Shown piece by piece: positions 16,629 through 25,080 of a DNA stretch of 64,000 nt. The number at the start of each line of letters is the position of its first letter. Position 1 is the stretch's first letter. Origin of the DNA: Nocardioides sp. L-11A (GTDB taxonomy: Bacteria; Actinomycetota; Actinomycetes; Propionibacteriales; Nocardioidaceae). The position numbers and the translations under genes are program-made. The notes below the pieces were generated by a model. It saw only the letters and a list, made by a program, of their open reading frames with translations, made no database searches and was not told the DNA's origin. The stretch is from assembly GCA_029961745.1 (NCBI GenBank), contig CP124680.1:2418001-2482000 (forward strand). Reading direction: 5' to 3'.

Positions 16629-17815
16629 TGCTGGCTCTCCTTGGTCCAGGACCACTGCACGACGGCGCGGGCCGGCGTCCAGCCGGTGAACCGCCCGCCC
16701 AGCGGCGTCACGTGCTCGACGCCCAGCCGGGTCAGCTCACCGCCATGGCGGTGGAAGGCGTCGACCAGCATCCGTTCGGTCTCCAGGGTGACGCCGTGCG
16801 CGACCAGCCGGCCGCCGACCGCGAGCCGATCACGGCACAGGTCGAGGAGTCCGTCGGCCGTCGCGCCACCGCCGACGAAGACCGCGTCGGGGGTGGGCAG
16901 GGCGGCGAGGGCGTCGGGCGCCCGGCCGGTGACGACGTCGAGACGGGGTACGCCGAGCCGGCTCGCGTTGCGGCCGATCCGCTCGGCCCGCTCCTCGTTG
17001 CACTCGACGGCGTGGGCCGAGGTCAGCGGGTGTGCGCGCAGCCACTCGATCGCGACCGAGCCGGCGCCGGCGCCGACGTCCCACAGCCGCTGGTGGGGTG
17101 CGGGGGCCAGCCGGGCGAGGGCGCTCGCGCGGACATCGCGCTTGGTGAGCTGGCCGTCGTGCTCGAAGGCGTCGTCGGGCAGGCCGGAGGCCCAGCTGGC
17201 GAACCCCTCGCCGGCGACCTCGATCGCCAGGACGTGCAGTCGCGGGACCGGCCCGTCGGGGTACGTCGTGCGGCTCTCGTCCGGGCCGCCCAGATCGCCC
17301 AGCACGTGGATCGCGCTCGCGCCGAACCCGGCGTCCGCGAGCAGTGCGGCGACCGCCGTGGGGGTGCGCTCGTCCGACGACAGCACCAGCAGCCGGCGGC
17401 CGGGGGCGAGTTCGCGGCGCAGCGCGTCGACGTCGCGGCCGACCAGCGTGACGACCGCGGACTCCTCGGCGGACCAGCCCATCCGGGCGCGGGCGAGGGA
17501 CGCCGACGACACGGCGGGGACGATCTCGACGGCCTCGGCGCCGAGCAGGCGCACCAGCGTCGTACCGATCCCCGACACCAGCGGGTCGCCCGACGCCAGC
17601 GCGACGACGCGGCGGCCGGCATGCTCGCGCAGTACGCCGGGGAGCGCGTCGAGCGGGCGCGGCCACGGTCGTCGTACCTGGCCCGGCACGTCGGGGACGA
17701 GGTCCAGGTGACGTTCGCCGCCCAGCAGCACCTCGGCACTGCCGACCAGGCCGCGGGAAGGTGGGGGGAGATGGCCGTCGGCGCCGATGCCGACGACCGT
17801 GATCAGTCCACCCAT
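16625..17815 (-). CDS. cobL: Precorrin-6Y C(5,15)-methyltransferase (decarboxylating)
   Basis: Two-domain enzyme of 396 residues. The N-terminal tetrapyrrole methylase half (CbiE-like: ITVVGIGADG, ALASGDPLVSGIGTTL) methylates C5, and the C-terminal Rossmann methylase half (CbiT-like: LTKRDVRA, LWDVGAGAGSVAIEW, VFVGGGAT) methylates C15 and decarboxylates. The ATG at 17815 overlaps the end of cobIJ by 13 nt. Both catalytic halves look intact. Confidence 0.95.
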   Translation of the reverse strand: MGGLITVVGIGADGHLPPPSRGLVGSAEVLLGGERHLDLVPDVPGQVRRPWPRPLDALPGVLREHAGRRVVALASGDPLVSGIGTTLVRLLGAEAVEIVPAVSSASLARARMGWSAEESAVVTLVGRDVDALRRELAPGRRLLVLSSDERTPTAVAALLADAGFGASAIHVLGDLGGPDESRTTYPDGPVPRLHVLAIEVAGEGFASWASGLPDDAFEHDGQLTKRDVRASALARLAPAPHQRLWDVGAGAGSVAIEWLRAHPLTSAHAVECNEERAERIGRNASRLGVPRLDVVTGRAPDALAALPTPDAVFVGGGATADGLLDLCRDRLAVGGRLVAHGVTLETERMLVDAFHRHGGELTRLGVEHVTPLGGRFTGWTPARAVVQWSWTKESQQ

Positions 17816-19374
17816 CGCGGCGTCCAGACCGTGCCGTTCGGCTCCACCCGGGTCGAGGAGGCGCCGATGATGAGCAGGCACTTCATGTCGATGCTGTCGG
17901 TGTCGAGCAGCCCGAGCCTGGTGACCGTCAGCGACTCCTCGCCGCGGCCCACGTCGCGGCCGACGATCACGACGGTGTCGGGGGAGCGGTGCTCCAGCAG
18001 GATCTTCTGCATCTCGACGACCTGCTCGCGTCGCGAGCGCGAGGCCGGGTTGTAGACGCCGAGCACCAGGTCGGCCTCCGCGATCGCGCGCAGCCGGCGC
18101 TCGACGACCGGCCACGGCTTGAGCCGGTCCGAGAGGCTGAGGACCGCGAAGTCCGCGCCGATCGGGGCGCCCGCGCGAGCGGCGACGGCCTGCACCGCGC
18201 TCACGCCCGGGAGGACGCGGACCGGCACGGTCGCGTGCTCGGGGTGCGCCGGGTCGGCGGCCGCCTCGAAGACGGCGGCGGCCATGCCGAACACGCCGGC
18301 GTCGCCGCCGGACACCACGGCCACCCGCTCGCCGCGCAGCGCGAGGTCGAGCGCGAACCGGGCCCGGTCGACCTCGACGGTGTTGCCCGACGCGTGCCGC
18401 TGGAGTCCGGGGCGCTGGGGCACCCGGTTGACGTACGGCGCGTAGCCGACCACGTGCTCGACGTCCGCCAGCGCCGCGTTCGCCTCGGGGGTCAGCCAGC
18501 CGTCCGGGCCGGGGCCGAGACCGATGACGAGGAGCTCCGCGGGCTGCGGTTTGGTCCCAAACCGCAACATTTCGGGCCCTGGAGCTGCAGTCTCTGCCCA
18601 ATCGGTGCGTTCCCGGCCCGCCCGCATCCGGTCCGCCGAGACCGCGCGGGCCGCGTCACCGGGCACCACGATCAGCGAGAAGTACGGCACCGCGTCGGCA
18701 TCCACCTCGGCGACCGGCAGCCAGCGCTCCTCGGGCTGGGAGGCGCGCTCGACGTACAGCGCGCCCTCCAGCCGGCCCGCGGCGGCGAGCGCGGATCGGA
18801 CGGCGGGGAAGGTCCGGCCGAGCTTCATGATGACCGCGCCGTCGGTGTCGGCGAGGCGCCGGGCGAGCTCCGGCTCCGGCAGCGTGCCGGGCAGCACGGT
18901 GAGCACGTCGGTCTGCCGCACCAGCGGGGCCGGGACGGTCGCGGTCGCGGCGGCGAAGGCCGGAACCCCGGGCACCACCTCGACCTCGAACCGGTCGCGG
19001 AAGCGGTCGACGAGGTACATCGACGAGCCGTAGAACAGCGGGTCGCCCTCGGCGAGGAGGACGACGTCGCGGCCCGCGTCCAGGTGCGCGGCCAGTCGGT
19101 CCTCGCAGGCGTCGTAGAAGGCGGCCAGCGCGCCGACGTACCCGCCGGGGTGGTCGGTGGTCCCGGTGGTGACCGGGTAGCGCAGCTCCTCCTCGATCGC
19201 CCCGGTGGGGATCAGGCCGGCGGCGATCCGCCGCGCGTGGGACTCCTTGCGCACGCCGGCGTGGAAGGCGACGACCGGCGCCGCGCGGATGAGCCGCTCG
19301 GCCTTGCGGGTGATCAGCTCGGGGTCGCCGGGGCCGATGCCGACGACGAGGAAGCGGCCGGGCACCGTGGTCAC
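17803..19374 (-). CDS. cobIJ: CobI-CobJ fusion: precorrin-2 C20- and precorrin-3B C17-methyltransferase
   Basis: A 523-residue fusion, as in mycobacteria. The first half (about 1-245; VVGIGPGDPELIT, LLAEGDPLFYGSS, GVPAFAAA) is CobI; the second half (about 270-523; VIGLGPGPDG, VVSGGDAGVFGMA, GVYNPASRSRR, IVGRDVGRGEE) is CobJ, which methylates C17 and contracts the ring. The linker (WAETAAPGPEMLRFGTKPQP) is encoded by a 61-bp repeated hairpin element also found at 9968-10028. GTG at 19374 overlaps the cobH stop as GTGA. Confidence 0.95.
   Translation of the reverse strand: MTTVPGRFLVVGIGPGDPELITRKAERLIRAAPVVAFHAGVRKESHARRIAAGLIPTGAIEEELRYPVTTGTTDHPGGYVGALAAFYDACEDRLAAHLDAGRDVVLLAEGDPLFYGSSMYLVDRFRDRFEVEVVPGVPAFAAATATVPAPLVRQTDVLTVLPGTLPEPELARRLADTDGAVIMKLGRTFPAVRSALAAAGRLEGALYVERASQPEERWLPVAEVDADAVPYFSLIVVPGDAARAVSADRMRAGRERTDWAETAAPGPEMLRFGTKPQPAELLVIGLGPGPDGWLTPEANAALADVEHVVGYAPYVNRVPQRPGLQRHASGNTVEVDRARFALDLALRGERVAVVSGGDAGVFGMAAAVFEAAADPAHPEHATVPVRVLPGVSAVQAVAARAGAPIGADFAVLSLSDRLKPWPVVERRLRAIAEADLVLGVYNPASRSRREQVVEMQKILLEHRSPDTVVIVGRDVGRGEESLTVTRLGLLDTDSIDMKCLLIIGASSTRVEPNGTVWTPRWVD
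18544..18604 (-). repeat. 61-bp hairpin element, family B copy 2 (inside cobIJ)
   Basis: Matches the intergenic copy at 9968-10028 at 50 of 61 positions without gaps, including the TGCGGTTTGG hairpin and the CCCAATCG end. It sits exactly in the region coding for the linker between the CobI and CobJ domains and is read through in frame. Confidence 0.8.
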
Positions 19375-20036
19375 TCCTCCTCCTGGGCGAGGGCGTTGAC
19401 CGCCGAGGAGGCCATCGCGGAACCGCCGCGGCGACCGCGCACGGTGACGAACGGGATGTCGATTCCGTGCTCGTCGGCGAAGGAGGCGAGTGCGTCCTTG
19501 GACTCGGCGGCGCCGATGAAGCCGACCGGGCAGCCGACGACGGCGGCCGGTCGCGGGCCACCGGCCAGGATCAGCTCGAGCAGGTGGAAGAGGGCGGTGG
19601 GGGCGTTGCCGATGGCGACCACCGCGCCGTCGAGGAGCGGTTCCCACAGCGACACCGCAGCCGCCGTACGGGTCGTCGACCACGTGGCCGCCAGCGACGG
19701 CACCCGCTCGTCGGTGAGGAAGCAGTGCACCGGGTTCTCGGCGGGCAGACGGCCGGCGGTGATCCCCATCGCGACCATCCGGGCGTCGCACAGGATCGGC
19801 GCGCCGGCGTCGAGCGCCGCCCGGGCAGCGGGCACCAGCCGTGGGTGGATGACCAGGTCGCGGACCAGGTCGGTCTGCCCGCTGCCGTGGATCATCCGGA
19901 CCGCGACCTTCTCGGCCTCGGCCGGCACCCGGGACAGGTCCGACTCGCGGCGGATGGTCGCGAACGAGTCGACGTAGATCGCCGGGCCGTCGGCGACATA
20001 GTCGTAGCGTCGCGGGGGAGCGGTGAGCTCGGTCAT
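19371..20036 (-). CDS. cobH: Precorrin-8X methylmutase
   Basis: Moves the C11 methyl to C12, giving hydrogenobyrinate. The 221-residue sequence has YVDSFATIRRE, the catalytic-His region RMIHGSGQTDL (His about 50), CDARMVAMGIT, AIGNAPTALF and GCPVGFIGAAESK, all family signatures. ATGA overlaps with cobG, GTGA with cobIJ. The C-terminus SSAVNALAQ is complete. Confidence 0.96.
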   Translation of the reverse strand: MTELTAPPRRYDYVADGPAIYVDSFATIRRESDLSRVPAEAEKVAVRMIHGSGQTDLVRDLVIHPRLVPAARAALDAGAPILCDARMVAMGITAGRLPAENPVHCFLTDERVPSLAATWSTTRTAAAVSLWEPLLDGAVVAIGNAPTALFHLLELILAGGPRPAAVVGCPVGFIGAAESKDALASFADEHGIDIPFVTVRGRRGGSAMASSAVNALAQEEE

Positions 20037-20878
20037 CGGTTCTCCTCGGGGATGAGCACGCCGTGCCAGGGCGTCACGATCACGGTCGGTGCGGTCCAGG
20101 CCGCGATGGTCGTCGGGTCCAGCCCGTCGTCGGGGACGGCGAGATGCCGGCCCCCGGCGACCGGGCCGAGGGGGAGCGGCCCGGTCGCGGCGGCGGCGCC
20201 AGGTGCGGGCGGGACGGGCGGCGCGAGGGGGACGGACAGCTCGGGGACGTGCCACGGGGCATGCGGCCCGGTGCCGCGGGCGGCGAGGAAGGCCCGCGCC
20301 AGCGCGACCAGGGCGGCGGGCGCGTCGTGGAGAGGGACCACGCCGCCCCACCGCTCGCCGACCCGCAGCTGGGCGGTCGCGGCGTCGAGCGCGACCAGGC
20401 CGAGGTCGAGGTGCTTGTCGGCGAGGTCACCACGGCCGTCGTCGAGGGTGAACAGGAACCGGCCCGGCAGGCCGGCCAGCGCGTCGTCGGCCAACAGCAG
20501 CGCGTCGAGAGCGGCGAGCACGGGCCGCAGGTCGGCGCGGCCGCCGGCGAGACCGGTCTGCGGCGAGACCAGCACGTTGCGGACCCGGTCGTGGGCACGT
20601 GAGGGCAGCAGTCCGGTCGCCTCGAGCGCGGCCAGCGCGTCGTCGTCGAGGAGGCCCGCGGGGGACAGCGGCATGGCCCGCACCTGCAGGTTGGCCCGCC
20701 CGGTGACCCGCACCCGGCCGTCGCCGTACCTCTCGGCGACCTCGGCCAGCGCCCGTAGCGCCGGCAGCGCGACCCGGCCCCCGGGGACCCGGATCCGCAC
20801 CAGCCCGCCGTCGTCGGCGGGCCACGGGTGCACGACACCGGGGCACCGGTCGGGTCGGCTCCGCGCAGTCTGCGCCAT
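20033..20878 (-). CDS. cobG: CobG-like precorrin-3B synthase, short form
   Basis: A 281-residue protein with two ferredoxin-like nitrite/sulfite-reductase half domains: VRIRVPGGRVALPALRALA, VTGRANLQVRAM and RVRNVLVSPQTGLAGG are family blocks, and the tail VTPWHGVLIPE resembles CobG C-termini. Aerobic CobG hydroxylates and contracts precorrin-3A using a [4Fe-4S] cluster, but this protein has one Cys only (Cys12), so the four-Cys cluster motif is absent. It is the first gene behind the riboswitch at 20944-21092. It could be a cluster-free variant or an accessory protein. Confidence 0.8.
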   Translation of the reverse strand: MAQTARSRPDRCPGVVHPWPADDGGLVRIRVPGGRVALPALRALAEVAERYGDGRVRVTGRANLQVRAMPLSPAGLLDDDALAALEATGLLPSRAHDRVRNVLVSPQTGLAGGRADLRPVLAALDALLLADDALAGLPGRFLFTLDDGRGDLADKHLDLGLVALDAATAQLRVGERWGGVVPLHDAPAALVALARAFLAARGTGPHAPWHVPELSVPLAPPVPPAPGAAAATGPLPLGPVAGGRHLAVPDDGLDPTTIAAWTAPTVIVTPWHGVLIPEENR

Positions 20879-20943
20879 GGTGGTCCTTCGAGGCCGGGGC
20901 TCCTCGCGATCGCCCCTCATCGACCTCGCGACGGGTGGCCGCA

Positions 20944-21092
20944 AGGGCCAGCAGGTCTTCGGACTCGGGATCACCCGGTTCGGAGCGTCTTCCCAGACCC
21001 CTGGAGGTCCAGTGACATCAATGCTCCGGCCGTCACCCACACCGCTGCGCGTCAGTCCCGGACTCACACCGGGTTCCCTTCGCTGGCACCGG
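20944..21092 (-). promoter_or_regulatory. Cobalamin riboswitch of the cobG-to-cobC operon
   Basis: On the minus strand, P1 pairs GCCAGC (21087-21082) with GCTGGC (20953-20948). Conserved parts in order are GGGAACCCGGTGTGAGTCCGG, GACGCGCAGCGGTGTGGGTGACGG-like core, GGTCTGGGAAGACG and the terminal GAGTCCGAAGACCTGC. About 65 nt follow before the cobG ATG. The remainder of the 260-nt divergent gap towards the Nif3 gene shows nothing else clear. Confidence 0.93.
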
Positions 21093-21138
21093 CACCATAG
21101 CAACCTCGGCGTCGCGACCTCTCGGTAGCCTGACCGCC

Positions 21139-22278
21139 ATGCCTTCCCTCAAGGACGTCGTCGACCTGGTCCACGGCTGGTACCCGCCCGCGACCGCCGA
21201 CAGCTGGGACGCGGTCGGGCTCGTGTACGGCGACCCGGAGCAGCCGGTGAAGAAGGTGCTGCTGGCCGTCGATCCCACCCCGGAGGTCGCCGCGGAGGCT
21301 GCGGACTGGAAGGCCGACCTGCTGCTCGTCCACCACCCGCTCTTCCTCAAGGGCGTCCACGGCGTCGCGGCCACCACCCCCAAGGGCCGCACCCTGCACA
21401 CGCTGGCCAAGGCGGACTGCGCGCTGCTCACCGCCCACACCAACGCCGACCAGGCCGTCGGCGGCGTGTCCGAGGCGTTCGCCGTCGCGCTGGGCCTCAA
21501 AGACCTCAGCCCCATCATCCCGGCGCCGACGGGGCCCTCGGGGCCGCTCGACAAGCTCACCGTCTTCGTCCCCTCCGACGCGGCCGCGCCGGTGCGGGCC
21601 GCGGTCGCCGAGGCCGGGGCCGGCCGGATCGGCGACTACGACTTCGCGTCCTTCACCAGCGCTCCCGGTGAGGGTCGGTTCCGGCCTCTCGACGGCGCCA
21701 GCCCGATGATCGGCACGGTCGGTGAGCTCGAGACCGTCGACGAGGTCCGGATCGAGGTCGTCCTGCCACGCGGACGCCGGGCGGCCGTGGTCCGCGCGAT
21801 GCTCGCGGCCCATCCCTACGAGGAGCCGGCGTACGACGTCGTGGAGCTCGCCGACCCGCAGCTCGCCGACGTGGGGACCGGTCGCGTGGGCACCGTCGAG
21901 CCGACCACCCTGGCCGGCTTCGCGGAGGCGGTCGCCGCGGCGCTTCCGCCGACCCGGCACGGCGTGCGGGTGGCGGGCGACCCCGACCGCCCGGTACGCC
22001 GGGTCGCGGTCTGCGGGGGCGCCGGCGACTTCCTGCTCGACCGGCTCGCCGGCTCCGACGCCGACGTCTACGTCACCAGCGACCTGCGCCACCATCCGGC
22101 CGCGGAGTTCCTCGAGAAGGGCGGCCCCGCGCTCATCGACGTCGCGCACTGGGCGGCCGAGTGGACCTGGCTGCCCGTCGTCGACCAGCTGCTGCGCGGT
22201 GCGCTCGGGGCGCTCGGCGAGACGGTGGAGACCCGGGTGAGCGCGATCTCCACCGACCCTTGGACAATGCGCCTGTGA
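21139..22278 (+). CDS. Nif3/YqfO-type dinuclear metal-binding protein
   Basis: A 379-residue Nif3-like protein forming a toroidal hexamer in known structures. Metal-ligand regions are LLVHHPLFLKGV (about 70), TAHTNADQAVGG (about 97) and the C-terminal DLRHHPAAEF with ALIDVAHWAAEW; the central PII-like insert typical of long forms is present. Biochemical role is uncertain (GTP cyclohydrolase-like fold). It is followed by the zinc-ribbon gene and RNase H/phosphatase gene, the same order as in mycobacteria (there next to cobC). Confidence 0.92.
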   Translation: MPSLKDVVDLVHGWYPPATADSWDAVGLVYGDPEQPVKKVLLAVDPTPEVAAEAADWKADLLLVHHPLFLKGVHGVAATTPKGRTLHTLAKADCALLTAHTNADQAVGGVSEAFAVALGLKDLSPIIPAPTGPSGPLDKLTVFVPSDAAAPVRAAVAEAGAGRIGDYDFASFTSAPGEGRFRPLDGASPMIGTVGELETVDEVRIEVVLPRGRRAAVVRAMLAAHPYEEPAYDVVELADPQLADVGTGRVGTVEPTTLAGFAEAVAAALPPTRHGVRVAGDPDRPVRRVAVCGGAGDFLLDRLAGSDADVYVTSDLRHHPAAEFLEKGGPALIDVAHWAAEWTWLPVVDQLLRGALGALGETVETRVSAISTDPWTMRL

Positions 22279-22288
22279 GGATGCACCT

Positions 22289-23032
22289 GTGAACGCCGAC
22301 CCCGCCGCCCAGCTCCGCCTGCTCGATCTGCAGGCCCTCGACGCGCAGGTCGACCAGCTGCGCCACCAGCGCGGCAACCCGGCCGAGGCCGCGGAGATCA
22401 AGGACCTGCTCGGCAAGCGGGTCGACGTCGACGGCCGGCTGCGCGACCAGCGCATCGTCGTCGACGACCTCGCCACGGCCCAGGCCAAGGCCGACGCCGA
22501 CGTCGAGCAGGTCCGGGCCCGCCGGACCCGCGACCGCGAGCGGATGGACTCCGGCGCCGTCGCCGACCCCAAGGCCCTCGAGCGCATGCAGCACGAGCTC
22601 GAATCCCTGGAGCGCCGGATCACGACCCTGGAGGACGAGGAGCTCGAGGTCATGGAGCAGCTCGAGGAGGCGCAGTCGGCGCTGGCCGAGCTGACCGCCG
22701 CGGTCGAGGACCTCGACGGCAGGCTGGGCGTGCTCACCACCTCCCGCGACGAGAAGATCGCCGCCCTCGACGCCGAGATCGCGACGGTCTCCGGCGGCCG
22801 CGAGACGATCGTCGCCGAGATCCCCGCGGACCTGCTCGCCCTCTACGAGAAGCTGCGTGCCAGCAAGGGCGGCATCGGCGTCGGCGCCCTCCGGGCCCGC
22901 CAGTGCGGCGGCTGCCAGCTCACCCTCGACGCCGGCGAGCTCGCGGCCATCCGGGCCACCCCCGCCGAGACCGTGCTGCGGCACGAGGAGTGCCAGCGGA
23001 TCCTGGTCCGCACCCCCGAGAGCGGTCTGTGA
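22289..23032 (+). CDS. Coiled-coil protein with C4 zinc ribbon
   Basis: A 247-residue protein: a long coiled coil (about 15-175, heptad-rich, Glu/Leu/Asp) followed by a zinc ribbon with CGGCQLTL (about 208-211) and a second half with a single clear Cys in HEECQRIL (about 233); the fourth ligand may be the nearby His. Members of this family (related to CdsZ) have unclear roles in nucleic-acid or nucleotide handling. It starts 10 nt after nif3 and its TGA overlaps the GTG of the next gene. Confidence 0.88.
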   Translation: MNADPAAQLRLLDLQALDAQVDQLRHQRGNPAEAAEIKDLLGKRVDVDGRLRDQRIVVDDLATAQAKADADVEQVRARRTRDRERMDSGAVADPKALERMQHELESLERRITTLEDEELEVMEQLEEAQSALAELTAAVEDLDGRLGVLTTSRDEKIAALDAEIATVSGGRETIVAEIPADLLALYEKLRASKGGIGVGALRARQCGGCQLTLDAGELAAIRATPAETVLRHEECQRILVRTPESGL

Positions 23033-24198
23033 CCGACCGGGCCGTGTCGCGCGTCGTCGTCGAGGCCGACGGCGGGTCCCGCGGCAACCCGGGCCCCGCG
23101 GCGTACGGCGCCCTGCTGCGCGACGCGGCCACCGGGGCGGTGCTGGCCGAGGACGCCCGCACGCTCGGCATCGCGACCAACAACGTCGCGGAGTACTCCG
23201 GCCTGGTCGCCGGCCTGGCCCTCGCCGTCGAGCACGCGCCCGGCGCGCGGGTCGAGGTGCGGATGGACTCCAAGCTCGTCGTCGAGCAGATGTCGGGACG
23301 CTGGAAGATCAAGCACCCCGACATGCAGGTACTCGCGGCCGAGGCACGGGCCCTCGCCCCCGCCGGTACGACGTACACCTGGGTGCCGCGCGCCCGCAAC
23401 GCCGACGCGGACCGGCTCGCGAACGAGGCCCTCGACGGCACCCGCTCCGGTGTCAGCGTGCCGGGCGACGGCATCCCGGACGAGCCGGAGTCCGCGGCCG
23501 AGGAGGCCTCGTCGCCCTCGACCGGCCCCGGGCGGGCGACCACGATCGTGCTGGTCCGCCACGGCGTCACCCCGCACACGACCGGGCGCCGGTTCTCCGG
23601 TGGGCTCGGTGGCGACAACCCGGCGCTGTCGGAGGAGGGCCGCGCGCAGGCCAGCGAGGTGGCGCAGTGGCTCACCGAGCTGAAGGAGAGCGTCGACGTC
23701 GTCGTGGCCTCGCCGGTCCGGCGTACCCGCGAGACGGCGGACATCGTCGCCGCCGCGCTCGGTCTCGGCGTCGAGGAGGAGCCGGCCTTCGCCGAGATGG
23801 AGTTCGGCGAGTGGGACGGGCTGAGCTTCGCCGAGGTCGCCGAGCGCGACAAGGAGCGGATGGAGGCGTGGTTCGCCGACCTGACGGCCGCGCCCCCGGG
23901 CGGCGAGTCGTTCGTGACCGTGCAGCAGCGGGTGCTGGCCGGCCTGGCCCGGCTGCTGGAGGCCCACGCCGGCCGCACCGTGGTGCTCGTCAGCCACGTC
24001 ACCCCGATCAAGACCCTCGTCGCGCACGCGCTCGACGCCCCGCTGGAGACGCTGTTCCGGATGGAGCTCGCCCCCGCCGCGGTCTCCGTCCTCGCGTTCT
24101 ACGCGGACCCGCGCACCGGCGAGCAGAAGGGCTCGATGCGGTTCTTCAACGCGCTCGCGCCGGGCCGGCGTACCTTGCGCGACACGGGGCGCTGGTAG
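23029..24198 (+). CDS. Bifunctional RNase HI / histidine phosphatase (CobC-like acid phosphatase)
   Basis: A 389-residue fusion equivalent to mycobacterial Rv2228c. N-terminal RNase HI (about 1-140): VEADGGSRGNPGP (catalytic Asp), NNVAEYSGL (Glu), VRMDSKLVVEQMSG (Asp), ARNADADRLAN (Asp). C-terminal phosphoglycerate-mutase fold (about 175-389): VLVRHGVTPH with catalytic His, FAEMEFGEWDG and LVSHVTPIK with second His. The phosphatase half can act as alpha-ribazole-phosphatase in the nucleotide-loop branch of B12 synthesis, which fits the surroundings. GTG at 23029 overlaps the preceding stop. Confidence 0.92.
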   Translation: MTDRAVSRVVVEADGGSRGNPGPAAYGALLRDAATGAVLAEDARTLGIATNNVAEYSGLVAGLALAVEHAPGARVEVRMDSKLVVEQMSGRWKIKHPDMQVLAAEARALAPAGTTYTWVPRARNADADRLANEALDGTRSGVSVPGDGIPDEPESAAEEASSPSTGPGRATTIVLVRHGVTPHTTGRRFSGGLGGDNPALSEEGRAQASEVAQWLTELKESVDVVVASPVRRTRETADIVAAALGLGVEEEPAFAEMEFGEWDGLSFAEVAERDKERMEAWFADLTAAPPGGESFVTVQQRVLAGLARLLEAHAGRTVVLVSHVTPIKTLVAHALDAPLETLFRMELAPAAVSVLAFYADPRTGEQKGSMRFFNALAPGRRTLRDTGRW

Positions 24199-24210
24199 CG
24201 GCTCGGTCTG

Positions 24211-24275
24211 CCGTCGTACCGGACATTCCTGTCGTGATCCGGGCGAATTCGCGACCGGGATGTCCGGTACGACGG
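24211..24275. repeat. Convergent-end stem-loop, family A copy 2
   Basis: Perfect 16-bp arms CCGTCGTACCGGACAT (24211-24226) and its complement (24260-24275) lie between the stops of the convergent RNase H/phosphatase and yaaA genes. Arms are identical over 15 bp to the copy at 7701-7765, while the loop differs. Confidence 0.8.
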
Positions 24276-24276
24276 T

Positions 24277-25056
24277 TCAGAGTTCGCTGACGACCACGTC
24301 GAGCTGGGTCCCGGTCCGGCCGGACGCACCGACCTCGACGGTCCAGCCCAGCCGCTCCAGGGTGCCGGCGAGGGCGGCCGGGGTGCGCGGATCGGCCCCG
24401 TCCTCCAGCAATGCCCGCACGATCCGGCCCTTGGTGGCCTTGTTGAAGTGGCTGACCACCTTGCGGGTGCCGCCCTGCTCGTGCAGCACCCGCACGGTCG
24501 CCACGCGCGGGGCCAGGTCGGGACCGGGCCTCCAGAAGCTCGCGTACATCCCCGAGCGCAGGTCGACCAGCAGCCCGCGGCCGAGCGCCTCGGCCATCGC
24601 GTCCGGCAGTGCGTCGCGCCAGACCGCGGCGACCGGACCGAGGCGGGGGAGGGAGGCGTCGCCGGAGAGCCGGTACGACGGGATCCGGTCGCCCAGGCGG
24701 ACCATGCCGAACAGGCTGGACGCGACCGCGACCCGCGCGGTGGCCCGCCGCTTGGCGCCGGCCGACAGCGTGGCGACGTCGAGGGCGTCGTACAGGACGC
24801 CGGTGTAGATCCGGTCCGCCCGCGCGGTCGGCGCGCCGGGCAGGGCCGCGTTGCGCGCGACGAGGTCGGCCTGGCCGGCGGAGAGGCCGAGCACCTCGGC
24901 GGCCTTGGCCGGGTCCTCCCGGCACAGCGTCACCAGGGCGTCGAGCACCTCGCCGCGCGCGTCGGTGAGCGCGGGCGAGGACAGCGAGGCGAGGTCGAGC
25001 ACCCGGCCGCGTCGCGGAACGGCCTTGCCCTCGCTCGGTGGCAGCAGGATCAGCAC
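24277..25056 (-). CDS. yaaA: YaaA-family peroxide stress protein
   Basis: A 259-residue DUF328/UPF0246 protein. It starts MLILLPPSEGK, with LFGMVRLGDRIPSYRLSG, LVDLRSGMYASFW and HFNKATKGRIVRALL, all family marks. E. coli YaaA limits intracellular iron and DNA damage during hydrogen peroxide stress; the fold binds DNA. The GTG at 25056 gives the conserved start, since an upstream start would extend into the divergent exonuclease promoter. Only 24 nt separate it from the divergent ATG at 25081. Confidence 0.9.
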   Translation of the reverse strand: MLILLPPSEGKAVPRRGRVLDLASLSSPALTDARGEVLDALVTLCREDPAKAAEVLGLSAGQADLVARNAALPGAPTARADRIYTGVLYDALDVATLSAGAKRRATARVAVASSLFGMVRLGDRIPSYRLSGDASLPRLGPVAAVWRDALPDAMAEALGRGLLVDLRSGMYASFWRPGPDLAPRVATVRVLHEQGGTRKVVSHFNKATKGRIVRALLEDGADPRTPAALAGTLERLGWTVEVGASGRTGTQLDVVVSEL

Positions 25057-25080
25057 GGGCGCAAGGATAGGGTCGCAGGC

